The notes: generated from the letters alone by a model not told the origin. Counted from the first letter of the stretch, positions 53,208-63,462 are shown. The stretch: 64,000 nt of DNA from Thalassotalea sp. (GCA_029237915.1 JAQWHD010000036.1:50949-114948); one strand, 5' to 3'. Program-made: numbers and translations.

Positions 53208-53849
53208 TTAATTTATTTTACTGAGTTGATAAATCTTTTTGAAATCACTCAGCATTATATCTGAGTTAATGGTTGGAATATCCGTAGGCGTTGCTTGTGT
53301 CGGTTTGAAGATGGCGTGTATTTGGCCGTTTGGATTCGTTAACACGATAGATGCACTATGGTTGACTAAATAATTTTCTTCTGTGGCGTCTTCAACAATG
53401 GCATACATTAAACCTAAGTTACGAGCAAAGGGGTATAAAACCTCATGACCAGCACGCAAAGCAATAAACTCTTGATTAAAATAGCGAATGTAGCTGTTTA
53501 ACTTCTTTTGGCTATCTCGCTTAGGATCGGCGGTTACTAGGGCTACTTGTATTTGATTATTGGTTAGCTGTTTGAGCTCTGGGTAAATGTAATTCAGCTC
53601 TTGCAATGTTACCGGACAAATATCTGGGCAAGAAGTATAGCCGAAGAAAAATACAGTCCATTTACCACGTAGTTGCTCGTTGCTAAAACTATTGCCGTTA
53701 TGATCGGCTAATTCAAAATTAGCTAACGGCCTAGCTTGTTGATAAAGCAAGGCATGTTCTGGTTGCTGTTGTGCTATTTGAGATTGATAGACAAAAACAC
53801 CGATGGCTGCAGATACTACAGCTAAGATTATGATAAGAACTTTATTCAT
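53208..53849 (-). CDS. SCO1/SenC family copper chaperone
   Basis: 213 residues with an N-terminal membrane anchor and a thioredoxin fold. Copper ligands are Cys74 and Cys78 (SCPDICP) and His164 (LVNHSAS), all present. SCO proteins deliver copper to the CuA site of oxidase subunit II. It lies 43 bases downstream of cyoE. Confidence 0.93.
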   Translation of the reverse strand: MNKVLIIILAVVSAAIGVFVYQSQIAQQQPEHALLYQQARPLANFELADHNGNSFSNEQLRGKWTVFFFGYTSCPDICPVTLQELNYIYPELKQLTNNQIQVALVTADPKRDSQKKLNSYIRYFNQEFIALRAGHEVLYPFARNLGLMYAIVEDATEENYLVNHSASIVLTNPNGQIHAIFKPTQATPTDIPTINSDIMLSDFKKIYQLSKIN

Positions 53850-53892
53850 CTGGGCTGTTAAATCCTAAGTTAATTACGGGCATTGTAGTTTA

Positions 53893-54825
53893 TTAAACAC
53901 TTGGCAAAATATAATGATCAGCCAATAATATCACGAATAATGCCATTAAATGGACAATAGAGAAACGGAATGTTTTCATCGCTGTGTCATCTTCCGCATT
54001 AAATTTGAGTTTCCATGCATAAGCAAAAAACATTAAGTTTAATACACACGCACCAATCAAATATATCCAGTTGCTCATGCCTACTAAATACGGGATTAAT
54101 CCAACGACAAACTGCAATACGGTATACAACAATATTTGAGTTTTAGTAAAGCTAATGCCATGTGTGACTGGCAACATAGGAATATTCACTTTGGCATAAT
54201 CATCACGGCGATGTATCGCTAACGCCCAAAAATGCGGTGGTGTCCAAACAAACACTAACAACACTAATAACAGTGCATGTGGGTGAACTTCGTTAGTCAT
54301 CGCCGTCCAACCAAGTAATGGTGGAATGGCACCGGCTAAGCCACCAATTGTAATGTTCTGCGGTGTCGCGCGTTTTAGATACATGGTGTAAATCACCGAG
54401 TAACCGACTAAACCAGCAAATGTTAACCATGCCGTAAGGGGGTTAATTAAGGTGTAGAGCATTGCAAAACCAATAACCGATAATGCAGCTGCAAACGTTA
54501 TTGCGCGTGTATTGCTAATTCGGCCATTTGGTAGTGGTCGATTATGAGTTCTTGCCATTACAGCATCAATGCGTTGGTCAACAATATGGTTGATAGCCGC
54601 CGCTGCCGATGATAATAACCCTATGCCCAACATTGCAGGTATTAATACTTGCCAATGAATCGCCCCAGGCACAGATAAACTCATACCAACTAGTGCGGTT
54701 AATACCAAGAGTGCCACTACTTTAGGTTTAGTGATCTCATAATATTCACGCCATGATACCGGGCTACTATCTACACTACTGTTTTCAATAGCCGTTACTT
54801 CAATGTCTGTTATTACTTTGCTCAT
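53893..54825 (-). CDS. cyoE: Heme O synthase (protoheme IX farnesyltransferase)
   Basis: 310 residues, polytopic membrane prenyltransferase. The first aspartate-rich motif is [26 protein letters not shown] (NxxxDxxxD-like, interpreted in parts), followed by [25 protein letters not shown]. Adds the farnesyl tail to protoheme to make heme O, which CtaA turns into heme A. Nine bases upstream lies ctaA. Confidence 0.94.
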   Translation of the reverse strand: MSKVITDIEVTAIENSSVDSSPVSWREYYEITKPKVVALLVLTALVGMSLSVPGAIHWQVLIPAMLGIGLLSSAAAAINHIVDQRIDAVMARTHNRPLPNGRISNTRAITFAAALSVIGFAMLYTLINPLTAWLTFAGLVGYSVIYTMYLKRATPQNITIGGLAGAIPPLLGWTAMTNEVHPHALLLVLLVFVWTPPHFWALAIHRRDDYAKVNIPMLPVTHGISFTKTQILLYTVLQFVVGLIPYLVGMSNWIYLIGACVLNLMFFAYAWKLKFNAEDDTAMKTFRFSIVHLMALFVILLADHYILPSV

Positions 54826-54833
54826 GGTGATCC

Positions 54834-55856
54834 CTATATTTTTCGTTTTAAGCTATAGGCTAAGGTGATTAAACTTAACATTAAAAGAGCAGCCACTACG
54901 TTGTGACCAACCGCGACAGGTAAAGGTAAACTAAATACGATATTACTTACGCCAAGAGCTACCTGACAAATTAAAACTAAACCGATAACTAGCGCATTGG
55001 TTTTAAAGAAACTTGATTGTGCTTTACTAAATACCGATATGGCCAACCAAGCTAAATATACGGTTGTTACAATAGCGCCAATACGATGCATTGCATGTAT
55101 GGTGATACGCTCGGCATGATTTAAAAAACCGAACTCATAAGTCTCGCGTTCAGGCGGGATTAAGTCGAATGAATTAGCAAAAGTTAACTGTTCTAACCAG
55201 CCATCTTGGCAAATGGGTAATTGCGTACAAACAAGTGCTGCATAGTTAGAGGAAGTCCAACCGCCAAGAGCAATTTGGCAACCTAATATTACTATGCCAA
55301 TAACGGCGAAAGTACGATATTTCTGCAATGAAAAATCACCACCTGGGATACGATACGGCTTGAGGCGTAAGTAGAGTAGATACAATAAACACAAAGTGAT
55401 AAATCCACCGAGCAAATGCCCCATAACGACAATGGGCATAAGCTTCAAGGTTACTGTCCACATACCAAGCGCAGCCTGAAATATTACAGTAGCAACTAGC
55501 AGCATGGGTAAAAATAATGGCGTACCATGCTGGCGATTTTTAAAGGATAAAATAAAAATCAAACCTATGACTAAACCAAGAGCACCGGCAAAATAACGAT
55601 GGACCATTTCATTCCAGGCTTTTTCTGGTTCTACCGGGCGGTCTGGAAAGGCCTGTTCAGCAATAGCAATTTTATCTGAAGTTTCTGGTACATCCATAAA
55701 ACCATAACAACCAGGCCAATCAGGGCAGCCTAAGCCAGCATGGGTTAAGCGAGTGTATGCACCTAAAGTAATAACGACTAAAGCAAGTAGTATGGCAACA
55801 AAAACAATTTTTCGTGTATTGGCGCTTTTTCTCGGATTGTTGAAAGAGTTATGCAT
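54834..55856 (-). CDS. ctaA: Heme A synthase (CtaA/COX15)
   Basis: 340 residues with eight membrane helices. [21 protein letters not shown], a conserved Glu in [18 protein letters not shown], and later [18 protein letters not shown] are the CtaA signatures. Oxidises the C8 methyl of heme O to a formyl group. It starts one base into the stop codon region of the SCO-like gene (TAATG type overlap at 55856). Confidence 0.94.
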   Translation of the reverse strand: MHNSFNNPRKSANTRKIVFVAILLALVVITLGAYTRLTHAGLGCPDWPGCYGFMDVPETSDKIAIAEQAFPDRPVEPEKAWNEMVHRYFAGALGLVIGLIFILSFKNRQHGTPLFLPMLLVATVIFQAALGMWTVTLKLMPIVVMGHLLGGFITLCLLYLLYLRLKPYRIPGGDFSLQKYRTFAVIGIVILGCQIALGGWTSSNYAALVCTQLPICQDGWLEQLTFANSFDLIPPERETYEFGFLNHAERITIHAMHRIGAIVTTVYLAWLAISVFSKAQSSFFKTNALVIGLVLICQVALGVSNIVFSLPLPVAVGHNVVAALLMLSLITLAYSLKRKI

Positions 55857-56413
55857 TAACCAATCCTCGAATACTTTAATATTTTCTTTAAATCTTCGAG
55901 CATAGCTTTACCAAAAGCTGGAATATCAGCTTCAGTTGCAGGCTCAGGATAACTTAAAACAATATTACCAAGTGGGTCGGCAACATAAATAAATTCGGTG
56001 GATAATTCTTGGCTAGTATCTTTTGGTGTGCTGATTATCTGCCAATGGTTCTGATTAACTAACTTTAATTGCTCAGCATTAAACGGAGAATTACTGATCG
56101 CAATAGGCGTTACTCTAGGAGTTTCACGACCTAATGCTAAATAGCTATTTTCAATGCCTTTAAGTGTAAGTAAACACTGTTGCTGACAATTATCTGGTAA
56201 ATTATAAATCACTAACCATTGTTTGTTCGCTAATGGGTCAATGCCAACTTCATCTAAGGTTAATGGGGTTGCCATTAAATCACCTTGATTGGTAACGCCG
56301 TAGTCGAACCATTGATTGTCTAAGGCAAGCTTTGCCAGTACAACGGGAAGAATGAATGCTAACAGCACTAAAATTAGAGTTTTTCTTGATTGCTGTTGTT
56401 GTTTACTACTCAT
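55856..56413 (-). CDS. SCO-like thioredoxin-fold protein lacking the copper-ligand His
   Basis: 185 residues: one N-terminal membrane anchor (LILVLLAFILPVVLAKLAL) and a periplasmic thioredoxin-like domain. A CxxxC pair sits at Cys76/Cys80 (NCQQQCLLTLKG) in the place of the SCO motif, but the His found about 85 residues later in SCO proteins is missing (the region reads STEFIYVADPLG). It lies between SURF1 and ctaA, the usual place of a 'cytochrome oxidase-associated' membrane protein. It may act as a thiol reductant for CuA assembly; inference. Confidence 0.78.
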   Translation of the reverse strand: MSSKQQQQSRKTLILVLLAFILPVVLAKLALDNQWFDYGVTNQGDLMATPLTLDEVGIDPLANKQWLVIYNLPDNCQQQCLLTLKGIENSYLALGRETPRVTPIAISNSPFNAEQLKLVNQNHWQIISTPKDTSQELSTEFIYVADPLGNIVLSYPEPATEADIPAFGKAMLEDLKKILKYSRIG

Positions 56414-56438
56414 GAATTTACCTTTTATTATTCTTAAC

Positions 56439-57236
56439 TTAATTTTCGGTTTTTTCTTGTGCTGAAACTTCTTTTACTCGGTTTTTATAGCCTGCCCAAA
56501 TCATTAAACTTAACCAAGCCACGGCTAATGAAAACCATTGAAATGAGTAACCTTGATGTTTTTCTGGCTTCATAACGACGGGTTGCCAATTTTTTTCATA
56601 ACCTACCTTCTCTTTTTTATCTAAGAACACGACAAAGGGCAAGAGTTGTTTGTTAATTAATTGTGAAATCTGTTCAATGTCAATCTGTTGAATTCTCACA
56701 GGCCAACTATCCATTGATAATTGTTGCTCGCCAAGCACTATGCCTTTCTCAATAATTCGGACATTGCCTTGTAGTTTTTGCTTACCGGTAAAGTCTTTTA
56801 AATCAGGTAGTTCACTACGAGTTATCGAACCTTGTAGCCAACCTAAATTTACTAATACTGATTTATTTGATTGCGTATCATTGAATATTTGCAGCACGCG
56901 ATAGCCTAAACGACCTTTGTTGGTTTGGTTGTCGAGTAAAAACTTTTGTTGGTTATTAAACTCACCGGTAAGTGCTACAGGTAAATCATTTATCTCTTGT
57001 GTTAGCGCAGCAGCTTTGTCGGTATTTAAGGATAGTAGGGCGGTTAAGTCGATTGCTTTGGTGCTGACTAAGGTTTGGATATGATCTAAGCGTTGCTGTT
57101 TTTCTGAAGCTCGACTTGCTTGCCAAAATCCTAGCTTGATTAATATTGAAAATACAAGCAAGGTAAAGATAACCCATGGCCAATGCCAGGATTTTAAAAT
57201 GGTAAGTGTTAAGTGTTCAGAGCTTAATTTATTCAT
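56439..57236 (-). CDS. SURF1 family oxidase assembly protein
   Basis: 265 residues, with membrane helices at both ends (WPWVIFTLLVFSILIKLGFWQ and FSLAVAWLSLMIWAGY). FWQASRASEKQQRLD at the N-terminus and LDNQTNKGRLGYRVLQ, VLVNLGWLQG are SURF1 signatures. It helps insert heme A in subunit I. First gene of the second minus-strand oxidase unit, divergent from the DUF2909 gene. Confidence 0.9.
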   Translation of the reverse strand: MNKLSSEHLTLTILKSWHWPWVIFTLLVFSILIKLGFWQASRASEKQQRLDHIQTLVSTKAIDLTALLSLNTDKAAALTQEINDLPVALTGEFNNQQKFLLDNQTNKGRLGYRVLQIFNDTQSNKSVLVNLGWLQGSITRSELPDLKDFTGKQKLQGNVRIIEKGIVLGEQQLSMDSWPVRIQQIDIEQISQLINKQLLPFVVFLDKKEKVGYEKNWQPVVMKPEKHQGYSFQWFSLAVAWLSLMIWAGYKNRVKEVSAQEKTEN

Positions 57237-57306
57237 TACAAAAACTTATTTATTACAACAAAAAGCACGTTTAATATGCTTTTAATAAACAACTTTGGGA
57301 GTTCAA

Positions 57307-57519
57307 GTGGAACTGTATAAAATTGCGATTTTGATTGCGCTTGTGTTCATGATATTTAATTTATTTAAAGCAATGTTTATCATGAATAAAAATGATCCTG
57401 ACGCGCCGCGTATGTCTAAATTTATTGGCAGGCGAGTATTGATGTCTGGAATTATCGTATTGATTTTACTTATCGGTATAGCCACTGGATTAATAACACC
57501 GAACCCACGACCTTATTAA
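57307..57519 (+). CDS. DUF2909 family small membrane protein
   Basis: 70 residues from a GTG at 57307, with GGGAG six bases upstream; the frame also opens at a TTG at 57295. Two membrane helices (ILIALVFMIFNLFKAMFIM and GIIVLILLIGIATGLI) joined by a charged loop. Homologues stand next to cytochrome oxidase genes in many proteobacteria, as here, which suggests a function in oxidase biogenesis, but none is proven. It is the only plus-strand gene in the cluster. Confidence 0.85.
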   Translation: MELYKIAILIALVFMIFNLFKAMFIMNKNDPDAPRMSKFIGRRVLMSGIIVLILLIGIATGLITPNPRPY

Positions 57520-57556
57520 TTATTGTTTAATACTTTGGCTTAAATGAAAAAATAAG

Positions 57557-57589
57557 ACGGTGCTAGCGATCAGCTAAGCACCGTTTTTA
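57557..57589. terminator. Terminator between DUF2909 and subunit III genes
   Basis: ACGGTGCT (57557-57564) pairs with AGCACCGT (57577-57584); T-runs follow on the plus strand (TTTTT) and on the minus strand (CTTATTTTTTC), so it can serve both convergent genes. Confidence 0.8.
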
Positions 57590-57596
57590 ATATTTA

Positions 57597-58484
57597 CTAC
57601 AGTATGTATACAAACAAGAACAGTAGCACCCAAACCACATCGACAAAATGCCAATACCAACTAGCTGCTTGGAATGCAAAATGATTTTCTGGAGTAAAGT
57701 GTCCTTTCAAGACTCGGAAAAACATCACAATTAACATGATGGTACCAAGCGTTACATGCATACCGTGAAACCCGGTTAACATGAAGAAGGTATTGCCATA
57801 AATGCCACTTGCTAACGTCAGTCCCATTGCTGAATACGCATGAATGTACTCTTCAACTTGTAATGTTAAGAACGCTAAACCTAATAACACGGTAAGCCCT
57901 AACCATACTTTTAATGCGCCGCGTTTGTTTTGCTCTAATGCCACATGAGCAAAATGAGCAGTAACTGATGAAGTCATTAATAAAATAGTATTGTAAAGCG
58001 GTAAACCATTCCAGCCCATCGCCTCAGTCGTTGTACCATCAGGTGTGCTAGTTAATGGCCATGCTGCCTGAAACTCTGGCCACAATACTTGAAAGGTCTC
58101 TAGGTTGTTGCCTTCGCCGCCTAACCATGGCACAGCAAATACTCGTGCATAAAGTAATGCGCCAAAGAACGCGGCAAAAAACATTACCTCTGAAAAGATA
58201 AACCAGCTCATCCCTTGGCGAAATGAATTATCCATTTGGGCGCTGTATTTACCTTCCATAGATTCGTCGATAACATTCGAAAACCAACCAAACACCATGT
58301 AAATAATTAAGGCAATACCCGCAAGTAATACCCATCCGCCAATGCCTTCGCCGGTATCTAAATTAGCAACGTAATTACCTGCGCCAATCGCAATTAAAAA
58401 TAATGCTACCGCGCCAACAATTGGCCAATGGCTTGCATCAGGTACGTAATAACTTTCGTATTCTTTTTCTGTTTCTGTAGTCAT
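57597..58484 (-). CDS. coxC: Cytochrome c oxidase subunit III
   Basis: 295 residues, seven hydrophobic segments. The end, FTPENHFAFQAASWYWHFVDVVWVLLFLFVYI, is the subunit III signature, here read in parts; SEVMFFAAFFGALLYAR carries the conserved Glu in a membrane helix. Subunit III stabilises the proton intake of the core. Separated from the Cox11 gene by 144 bases that hold no gene. Confidence 0.95.
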   Translation of the reverse strand: MTTETEKEYESYYVPDASHWPIVGAVALFLIAIGAGNYVANLDTGEGIGGWVLLAGIALIIYMVFGWFSNVIDESMEGKYSAQMDNSFRQGMSWFIFSEVMFFAAFFGALLYARVFAVPWLGGEGNNLETFQVLWPEFQAAWPLTSTPDGTTTEAMGWNGLPLYNTILLMTSSVTAHFAHVALEQNKRGALKVWLGLTVLLGLAFLTLQVEEYIHAYSAMGLTLASGIYGNTFFMLTGFHGMHVTLGTIMLIVMFFRVLKGHFTPENHFAFQAASWYWHFVDVVWVLLFLFVYIL

Positions 58485-58628
58485 TTCTATTTCCTCTGCT
58501 TCTATCTTGTTAACGGCTTAAGATAAAAACTTATTAAATGATGAAATAATTTGGGCAATGAAATCTGGCAGCAATATGAACTTTCGTATTGTTTTTGATT
58601 TATTGTTGTCATTGTTTTCCCCTACGCC

Positions 58629-59210
58629 TTAGTCTGATTCTAGACTAGACGGTGTGCTGGCAGTGATGTCATATAAGGTATAAGACAAAGTTATCTCAGT
58701 AAATTCTTCTGGTAGCTCAGGATCCACATAAAACTGTAGTGGTAACCAAGCGCCTTCGCTCGCTTGTAATGGTTGCTGATTAAAGCAAAAACATTCTATT
58801 TTTTGAAAATAGTTAGCGGCTAAGCCAGGAGAAACTGAAGGGACTGCTTGTGCAACACCGTGTTGTCCGGTTTCATTCTTAGCGTAAAATTTTACAAATT
58901 TCATTTCCCCAGGGTGTACTTCGATTGAATTCATCTCAGGCTTAAACTGCCACGCTGCGCCTTGCGCAGTACGGCTAATAAATTGCACTTTAATGGTTCT
59001 AGAAGTATCAATGCCATCGGCATTGTAAGTGGCAGCTGTATCTGATGTTTTGCCATTTAACCCGGTAATATCACAAAATACATCGTATAAAGGTACTAAA
59101 GCAAAGCCGAAGGCGAACATAGCAAAAACGGTAACGACTAGTTTAGTCACACCTTTCTTAACTTGTTTGTTCATCGGAACATCCGTTGGCTGAGCTTTAT
59201 CTTCATGCAT
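58629..59210 (-). CDS. ctaG: Cytochrome c oxidase assembly protein Cox11/CtaG
   Basis: 193 residues: one N-terminal membrane helix (FAMFAFGFALVPLYDVFCDITG) and an immunoglobulin-like periplasmic domain. The copper-binding ECFCFNQQPL motif is intact. Delivers copper to the CuB site of subunit I. It lies 14 bases downstream of coxA and is clearly in the same transcript. Confidence 0.94.
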   Translation of the reverse strand: MHEDKAQPTDVPMNKQVKKGVTKLVVTVFAMFAFGFALVPLYDVFCDITGLNGKTSDTAATYNADGIDTSRTIKVQFISRTAQGAAWQFKPEMNSIEVHPGEMKFVKFYAKNETGQHGVAQAVPSVSPGLAANYFQKIECFCFNQQPLQASEGAWLPLQFYVDPELPEEFTEITLSYTLYDITASTPSSLESD

Positions 59211-59224
59211 GTAAAGTGTGTCCC

Positions 59225-60814
59225 TTACTTAATTTCTGGTGGTGTAGAGAAGGTATGGTATGGCGCCGGTGAAGGCACTTCCCATTCTAAACCTTCCGCA
59301 CCATCCCAAGGTTTCGCTGGCGCTTTCTCACCGCCGCGAATACATTTGATCACTAACACTAAGAAGATCAATTGTGATAAACCAAAGGCGAAACCACCAA
59401 TACTCACCCACTTGTTAAAGTCAGCAAATTGTAGGGCATAATCTGGAATACGACGTGGCATACCAGCAAGACCTAAGAAATGCATAGGGAAGAACAATAG
59501 GTTTACTGAAATTAGTGAACACCAAAAATGGAATCTACCTAATTTTTCGCTGTACATGTGGCCAGTCCATTTTGGTAACCAGTAATAAGCTGCTGCGTAA
59601 ATTGAGAACAACGACCCGGTTACTAATACATAATGGAAATGCGCTACCACAAAGTAGGTATCATGATATTGGAAATCCACTGGTGTCATCGCCAACATTA
59701 AGCCAGAGAAACCACCTATGGTGAATAAAATCACGAAAGCAATGGAGAACAACATAGGTGTTTCAAAGGTCATCGACCCTTTCCACATAGTTGCTACCCA
59801 GTTAAATACTTTAACCCCAGTTGGTACGGCAATTAACATGGTGCAGTACATAAAGAACAACTCACCCGCTAACGGCATACCTGTGGTAAACATGTGATGT
59901 GCCCACACAATAAACGACAAGAACGCAATTGATGATGTTGCATAAACCATAGAGCTGTAACCAAATAATTGCTTGCGAGCGAACGCAGGAATTATTGTAG
60001 AAACAATACCAAAGGCTGGCAAAATCATAATGTAAACTTCAGGGTGTCCAAAGAACCAGAAAATATGCTGGAACATTACTGGATCACCACCACCGGCGGC
60101 ATTAAAGAAGTCTGTACCAAAATAGGTATCGGTTAATACCATAGTTACCGTACCCGCGAGCACTGGCATTACCGCTATCAATAAGTATGCGGTGATAAAG
60201 AAGGTCCATACAAACAGTGGCATCTTCATGTAGGTCATACCTGGAGCACGTAAGTTCATAATCGTAACTACGATATTAATCGCACCCATGATTGATGATA
60301 TACCCATGATATGCACAGCAAATACGAAGAACGCTGTACTGCCGTTTGAATAGGTTGTTGATAGAGGCGCGTAGAACGTCCAACCAAAGTTAGGGCCACC
60401 GCCTTCCATAAACAACGACGATAATAAAATACCGAAGGCAAATGGTAAAATCCAGAATGACCAATTGTTTAAACGAGGCAAAGCCATATCTGGAGCACCA
60501 ATCATCATAGGTAACATCCAGTTAGCCAAACCAGTAAAGGCTGGCATAATGGCACCAAATACCATGATTAAACCATGTACTGTGGTCATTTGGTTAAAAA
60601 AGTCTGGTTCTATAATTTGCAATCCAGGCTGGAATAGTTCCGCACGAATTACCATTGCCATTGCGCCACCAGTAAGTAGCATAATGAACGAGAACCAAAG
60701 ATAAAGGGTACCAATATCTTTATGGTTAGTTGTGTATAACCAGCGCTTAATGCCGGTCATTTTATGATCATGGTGTTCATCATGAGCATCTATTGTATCT
60801 GTTGCTGTAGTCAT
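59225..60814 (-). CDS. coxA: Cytochrome c oxidase subunit I
   Basis: 529 residues from the ATG at 60814 (third codon of the open frame), which has GGGGG at a 7-base distance, whereas the first ATG is too close. Heme-copper oxidase of type A1: His80 (heme a), His257/Tyr261 (CuB and the cross-linked Tyr, in HPEVY), His306/His307 (CuB) and His392/His394 (heme a3 and heme a) are all present, along with the Glu of HPEVY. The protein pumps protons while reducing oxygen in the inner membrane. 12 bases separate it from coxB. Confidence 0.97.
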   Translation of the reverse strand: MTTATDTIDAHDEHHDHKMTGIKRWLYTTNHKDIGTLYLWFSFIMLLTGGAMAMVIRAELFQPGLQIIEPDFFNQMTTVHGLIMVFGAIMPAFTGLANWMLPMMIGAPDMALPRLNNWSFWILPFAFGILLSSLFMEGGGPNFGWTFYAPLSTTYSNGSTAFFVFAVHIMGISSIMGAINIVVTIMNLRAPGMTYMKMPLFVWTFFITAYLLIAVMPVLAGTVTMVLTDTYFGTDFFNAAGGGDPVMFQHIFWFFGHPEVYIMILPAFGIVSTIIPAFARKQLFGYSSMVYATSSIAFLSFIVWAHHMFTTGMPLAGELFFMYCTMLIAVPTGVKVFNWVATMWKGSMTFETPMLFSIAFVILFTIGGFSGLMLAMTPVDFQYHDTYFVVAHFHYVLVTGSLFSIYAAAYYWLPKWTGHMYSEKLGRFHFWCSLISVNLLFFPMHFLGLAGMPRRIPDYALQFADFNKWVSIGGFAFGLSQLIFLVLVIKCIRGGEKAPAKPWDGAEGLEWEVPSPAPYHTFSTPPEIK

Positions 60815-60826
60815 AATCATTCCCCC

Positions 60827-62368
60827 TTATTTAGCCGCAACTGCGGTAGCTTGAACCATGTCACCGGTGCTATTGCCCCAAGCGTTACGTTCATAAGTGA
60901 TTACTGCAGCCATCTCTTGTGGAGACATTAGTGCAGCAAAGCCCATCATTGCAGTTCCAGGTTTACCATTTTTAACCATGTCAATATGAGCATTAACATC
61001 GCCTACGGCAATTGGACTACCTTTTAGGGCAGGGAAGGCTGGAGGTAATCCAGCACCTGTTGCTTGATGACAAGCAGCGCATTGAGCTAAGTAAACTTCT
61101 TCACCTTTAGCCATTAACTCGCTCATTGATAAATCATCAAGTTTTACATCCGCAGTATCAATAACTGGACTCTCTGTAGCAACAGGTGTAACAGCGGGAG
61201 CTGCTGCTTCTGCCGCAGCTGAAGGATTATTAACCGCAGCATTAACATCGCTTGCTTGTATATTATCACCAGTTTTGTTGTCCCAAGCATTACGCTCGTA
61301 AGTAACTACCGCGGCAATTTGTTTTAAGCTAAGTTGCTTACCATAGCCTTGCATACCTGTACCTGGACGACCGCTATAGACCACATTAATGTGTTCATTT
61401 AAACGTGCCGGCTCAATAGCAATTGCACTTTTGTTAAGTGCAGGGAAAGCAGGTGGTAAACCATTACCTGAAGGTTGGTGACATGCCGCACAGTAAGCGG
61501 TATAAGTGGTTTCACCTAACGCCATCAATTCATCCATAGGCACAGAAGCATTTAATGACTGTGCTTCAGCTGCTTTGGCTTGTGTAATAGCAAGTTTTTG
61601 CTCATTTACCCAAAGCTCGTAATCAACTTCACTTCGTACATCAACCACGATAGGCATGTAACCATGGTCTTTACCACAAAGCTCAGCACACTGGCCGCGG
61701 TAAATGCCTACTTCGTTAACATTGGTCCAAGCTTCGTTAATAAACCCAGGGTTCGCATCTTGTTTAACCGCAAATGCAGGTACCCACCAAGCGTGGATAA
61801 CATCATCAGACGTAATTAAGAAGCGCACTTTTCGGTTAACCGGAATAACTAATGGCTTATCTACTTCAAGTAAATAGTTCTCGCCTTTAGCATCGCCCGT
61901 TCCAGCATGATTATTGAATTGTTCTTTTGGTGTTGATAAAACACTATAGAATTCAATCCCTTGATCAAAATATTTATAATGCCATTTCCACTGAGAGCCA
62001 GTGATCTGTATGGTGATATCAGATTTACTGTTATCTTCCATGGCGATTAACGTGGTGGTTGCAGGCCAAGCCATACCGATTAATATTAAGATAGGGATAG
62101 TGGTCCAAAGTATTTCTACTTTAGTGCTTTCATGGAAAGTGGCTGCTTTAGCGCCTTTTGATTTGCGGTGAAATATCATTGACCAGAACATAGCACCAAA
62201 AACTAAGATACCTATTACCGTACAAATCCACATCACCAACATATGTAAATCATAGACTTCATGGCTGACATCAGTCACCCCTTTAGTCAAATTTAGTGGC
62301 ATATCTGCCCAAGCTGAACTGGAAAATATACTTCCCAACAACAGCCAACCCAGGTTACGTCTTTTCAC
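60827..62368 (-). CDS. coxB: Cytochrome c oxidase subunit II with two fused cytochrome c domains
   Basis: 513 residues. Signal peptide to about Ala20, two membrane helices (42-64, 85-110), then the CuA domain with ligands His192, Cys227, Glu229, Cys231, His235 and Met238. Two class I cytochrome c domains follow: CAACH at 293-297 with Met339 as likely sixth ligand, and CAACH at 430-434 with Met474 or Met475. The two domains share long stretches (CHQ, GLPPAFPAL, TYERNAW), pointing to an internal duplication; an Ala/Pro-rich linker (380-400) joins them. The oxidase is therefore caa3-like with an extra heme. First gene of coxB-coxA-ctaG-coxC. Confidence 0.95.
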   Translation of the reverse strand: MKRRNLGWLLLGSIFSSSAWADMPLNLTKGVTDVSHEVYDLHMLVMWICTVIGILVFGAMFWSMIFHRKSKGAKAATFHESTKVEILWTTIPILILIGMAWPATTTLIAMEDNSKSDITIQITGSQWKWHYKYFDQGIEFYSVLSTPKEQFNNHAGTGDAKGENYLLEVDKPLVIPVNRKVRFLITSDDVIHAWWVPAFAVKQDANPGFINEAWTNVNEVGIYRGQCAELCGKDHGYMPIVVDVRSEVDYELWVNEQKLAITQAKAAEAQSLNASVPMDELMALGETTYTAYCAACHQPSGNGLPPAFPALNKSAIAIEPARLNEHINVVYSGRPGTGMQGYGKQLSLKQIAAVVTYERNAWDNKTGDNIQASDVNAAVNNPSAAAEAAAPAVTPVATESPVIDTADVKLDDLSMSELMAKGEEVYLAQCAACHQATGAGLPPAFPALKGSPIAVGDVNAHIDMVKNGKPGTAMMGFAALMSPQEMAAVITYERNAWGNSTGDMVQATAVAAK

Positions 62369-62777
62369 TCAACATCTCCTCTGCTTATTTTAGCCTAGAA
62401 AATACAGAAAGAAGTACAGGTACATTGCGCAGCAATAAGCCAAGGTGCATTAATTCCATTTAAGGAAAGAATAAGGAGTTAATGCAGTTTAGTTTTGTTT
62501 ACTGTTTTAATGTCTCTTATTTCCGTAATTTATTTTTATAATTAGTTTACGTACAACAAATCTACGAAGGAAGTGATAGATTTAGCGCGTTTTTTATATT
62601 TTATAACTATTATTTTTAGTAATTTTTGTTTACTTCCTATCCTAGAATTACTTAAATTTTACACAATATCTAGTGCTTTGTTAAAAAATAGTAAATTAAT
62701 TTCAATTGCAGAGCTAGAGCAAATACTCTTGTTTTTAAAGGGATTTAAGTGATATTGCGGGATGTAGAGATAAAAAA
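62369..62777. promoter_or_regulatory. Promoter region of the cytochrome oxidase genes
   Basis: About 410 AT-rich bases without a gene between coxB and the lexA terminator. The coxB promoter and any Arc/Fnr-type sites should be here, but I could not identify a confident -35/-10 pair or operator by eye. Confidence 0.35.
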
Positions 62778-62805
62778 AGGCTGAATTTTGTTTAAAATTC
62801 AGCCT
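62778..62805 (-). terminator. Terminator of lexA
   Basis: A 12-bp stem (AGGCTGAATTTT / AAAATTCAGCCT, GTTT loop) with a TTTTTTTATC tail on the minus strand, 43 bases after the lexA stop. Confidence 0.9.
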
Positions 62806-62847
62806 AAATGGGGTGGTTAAAATATGTACAGAGAAATGAGCCTGAGG

Positions 62848-63462
62848 CTACATCCAGTCAGCGTTACGGATAACACCAACCGCTAAACCTTCAATATTAA
62901 AGTGTTGCGTAGCTAAATCGACAACTATTGGTGAAAATTCTTCATTTTCGGCATGTAAATAAACCACATTACCTTCACGCTTGTAACGTTTAACGGTTAC
63001 GTCTTCATCAACACGAGCAACGACAACTTGGCCATTTTGAATGTCAGTTGTTTGATGAACAGCCAATAAATCACCATCTAAAATGCCGATGTCTTTCATA
63101 CTTTCACCATTTACGCGTAAAAGGTAATCGGCATTGGGGTGAAATAAAGTGCCGTCAACTTTGTAATGCTCTTCAACATGTTCAAGTGCAAGAATAGGTT
63201 CACCAGCAGCAACGCGGCCAATTAACGGTAAACCTTCTTCTTCGATATGATCTTCAGCAAGGCGAATACCACGAGAGGTACCAGGTAACATTTCAATAAA
63301 GCCTTTTTTAGCTAAAGCTTTTAAATGTTCTTCGGCAGCATTAGCTGACTTGAATCCAAAAAAATCCGCGATTTCAGCACGGGTTGGTGGCATTCCTGTG
63401 TCGGAGATCTTTTCTTTAATTAAATCAAATATTTGTTGCTGGCGAGCAGTAAGTGGACGCAT
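62848..63462 (-). CDS. lexA: LexA repressor
   Basis: 204 residues. An N-terminal winged helix ([15 protein letters not shown] ... [13 protein letters not shown]) and a C-terminal self-cleaving peptidase with the scissile Ala86-Gly87, Ser121 in NGESMKD and Lys158 in DVTVKRY. Represses SOS genes until RecA-stimulated cleavage. Two SOS boxes lie directly upstream of the ATG, so it represses itself. In E. coli dinF follows lexA; here the nearest neighbour downstream is the oxidase cluster instead. Confidence 0.97.
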   Translation of the reverse strand: MRPLTARQQQIFDLIKEKISDTGMPPTRAEIADFFGFKSANAAEEHLKALAKKGFIEMLPGTSRGIRLAEDHIEEEGLPLIGRVAAGEPILALEHVEEHYKVDGTLFHPNADYLLRVNGESMKDIGILDGDLLAVHQTTDIQNGQVVVARVDEDVTVKRYKREGNVVYLHAENEEFSPIVVDLATQHFNIEGLAVGVIRNADWM

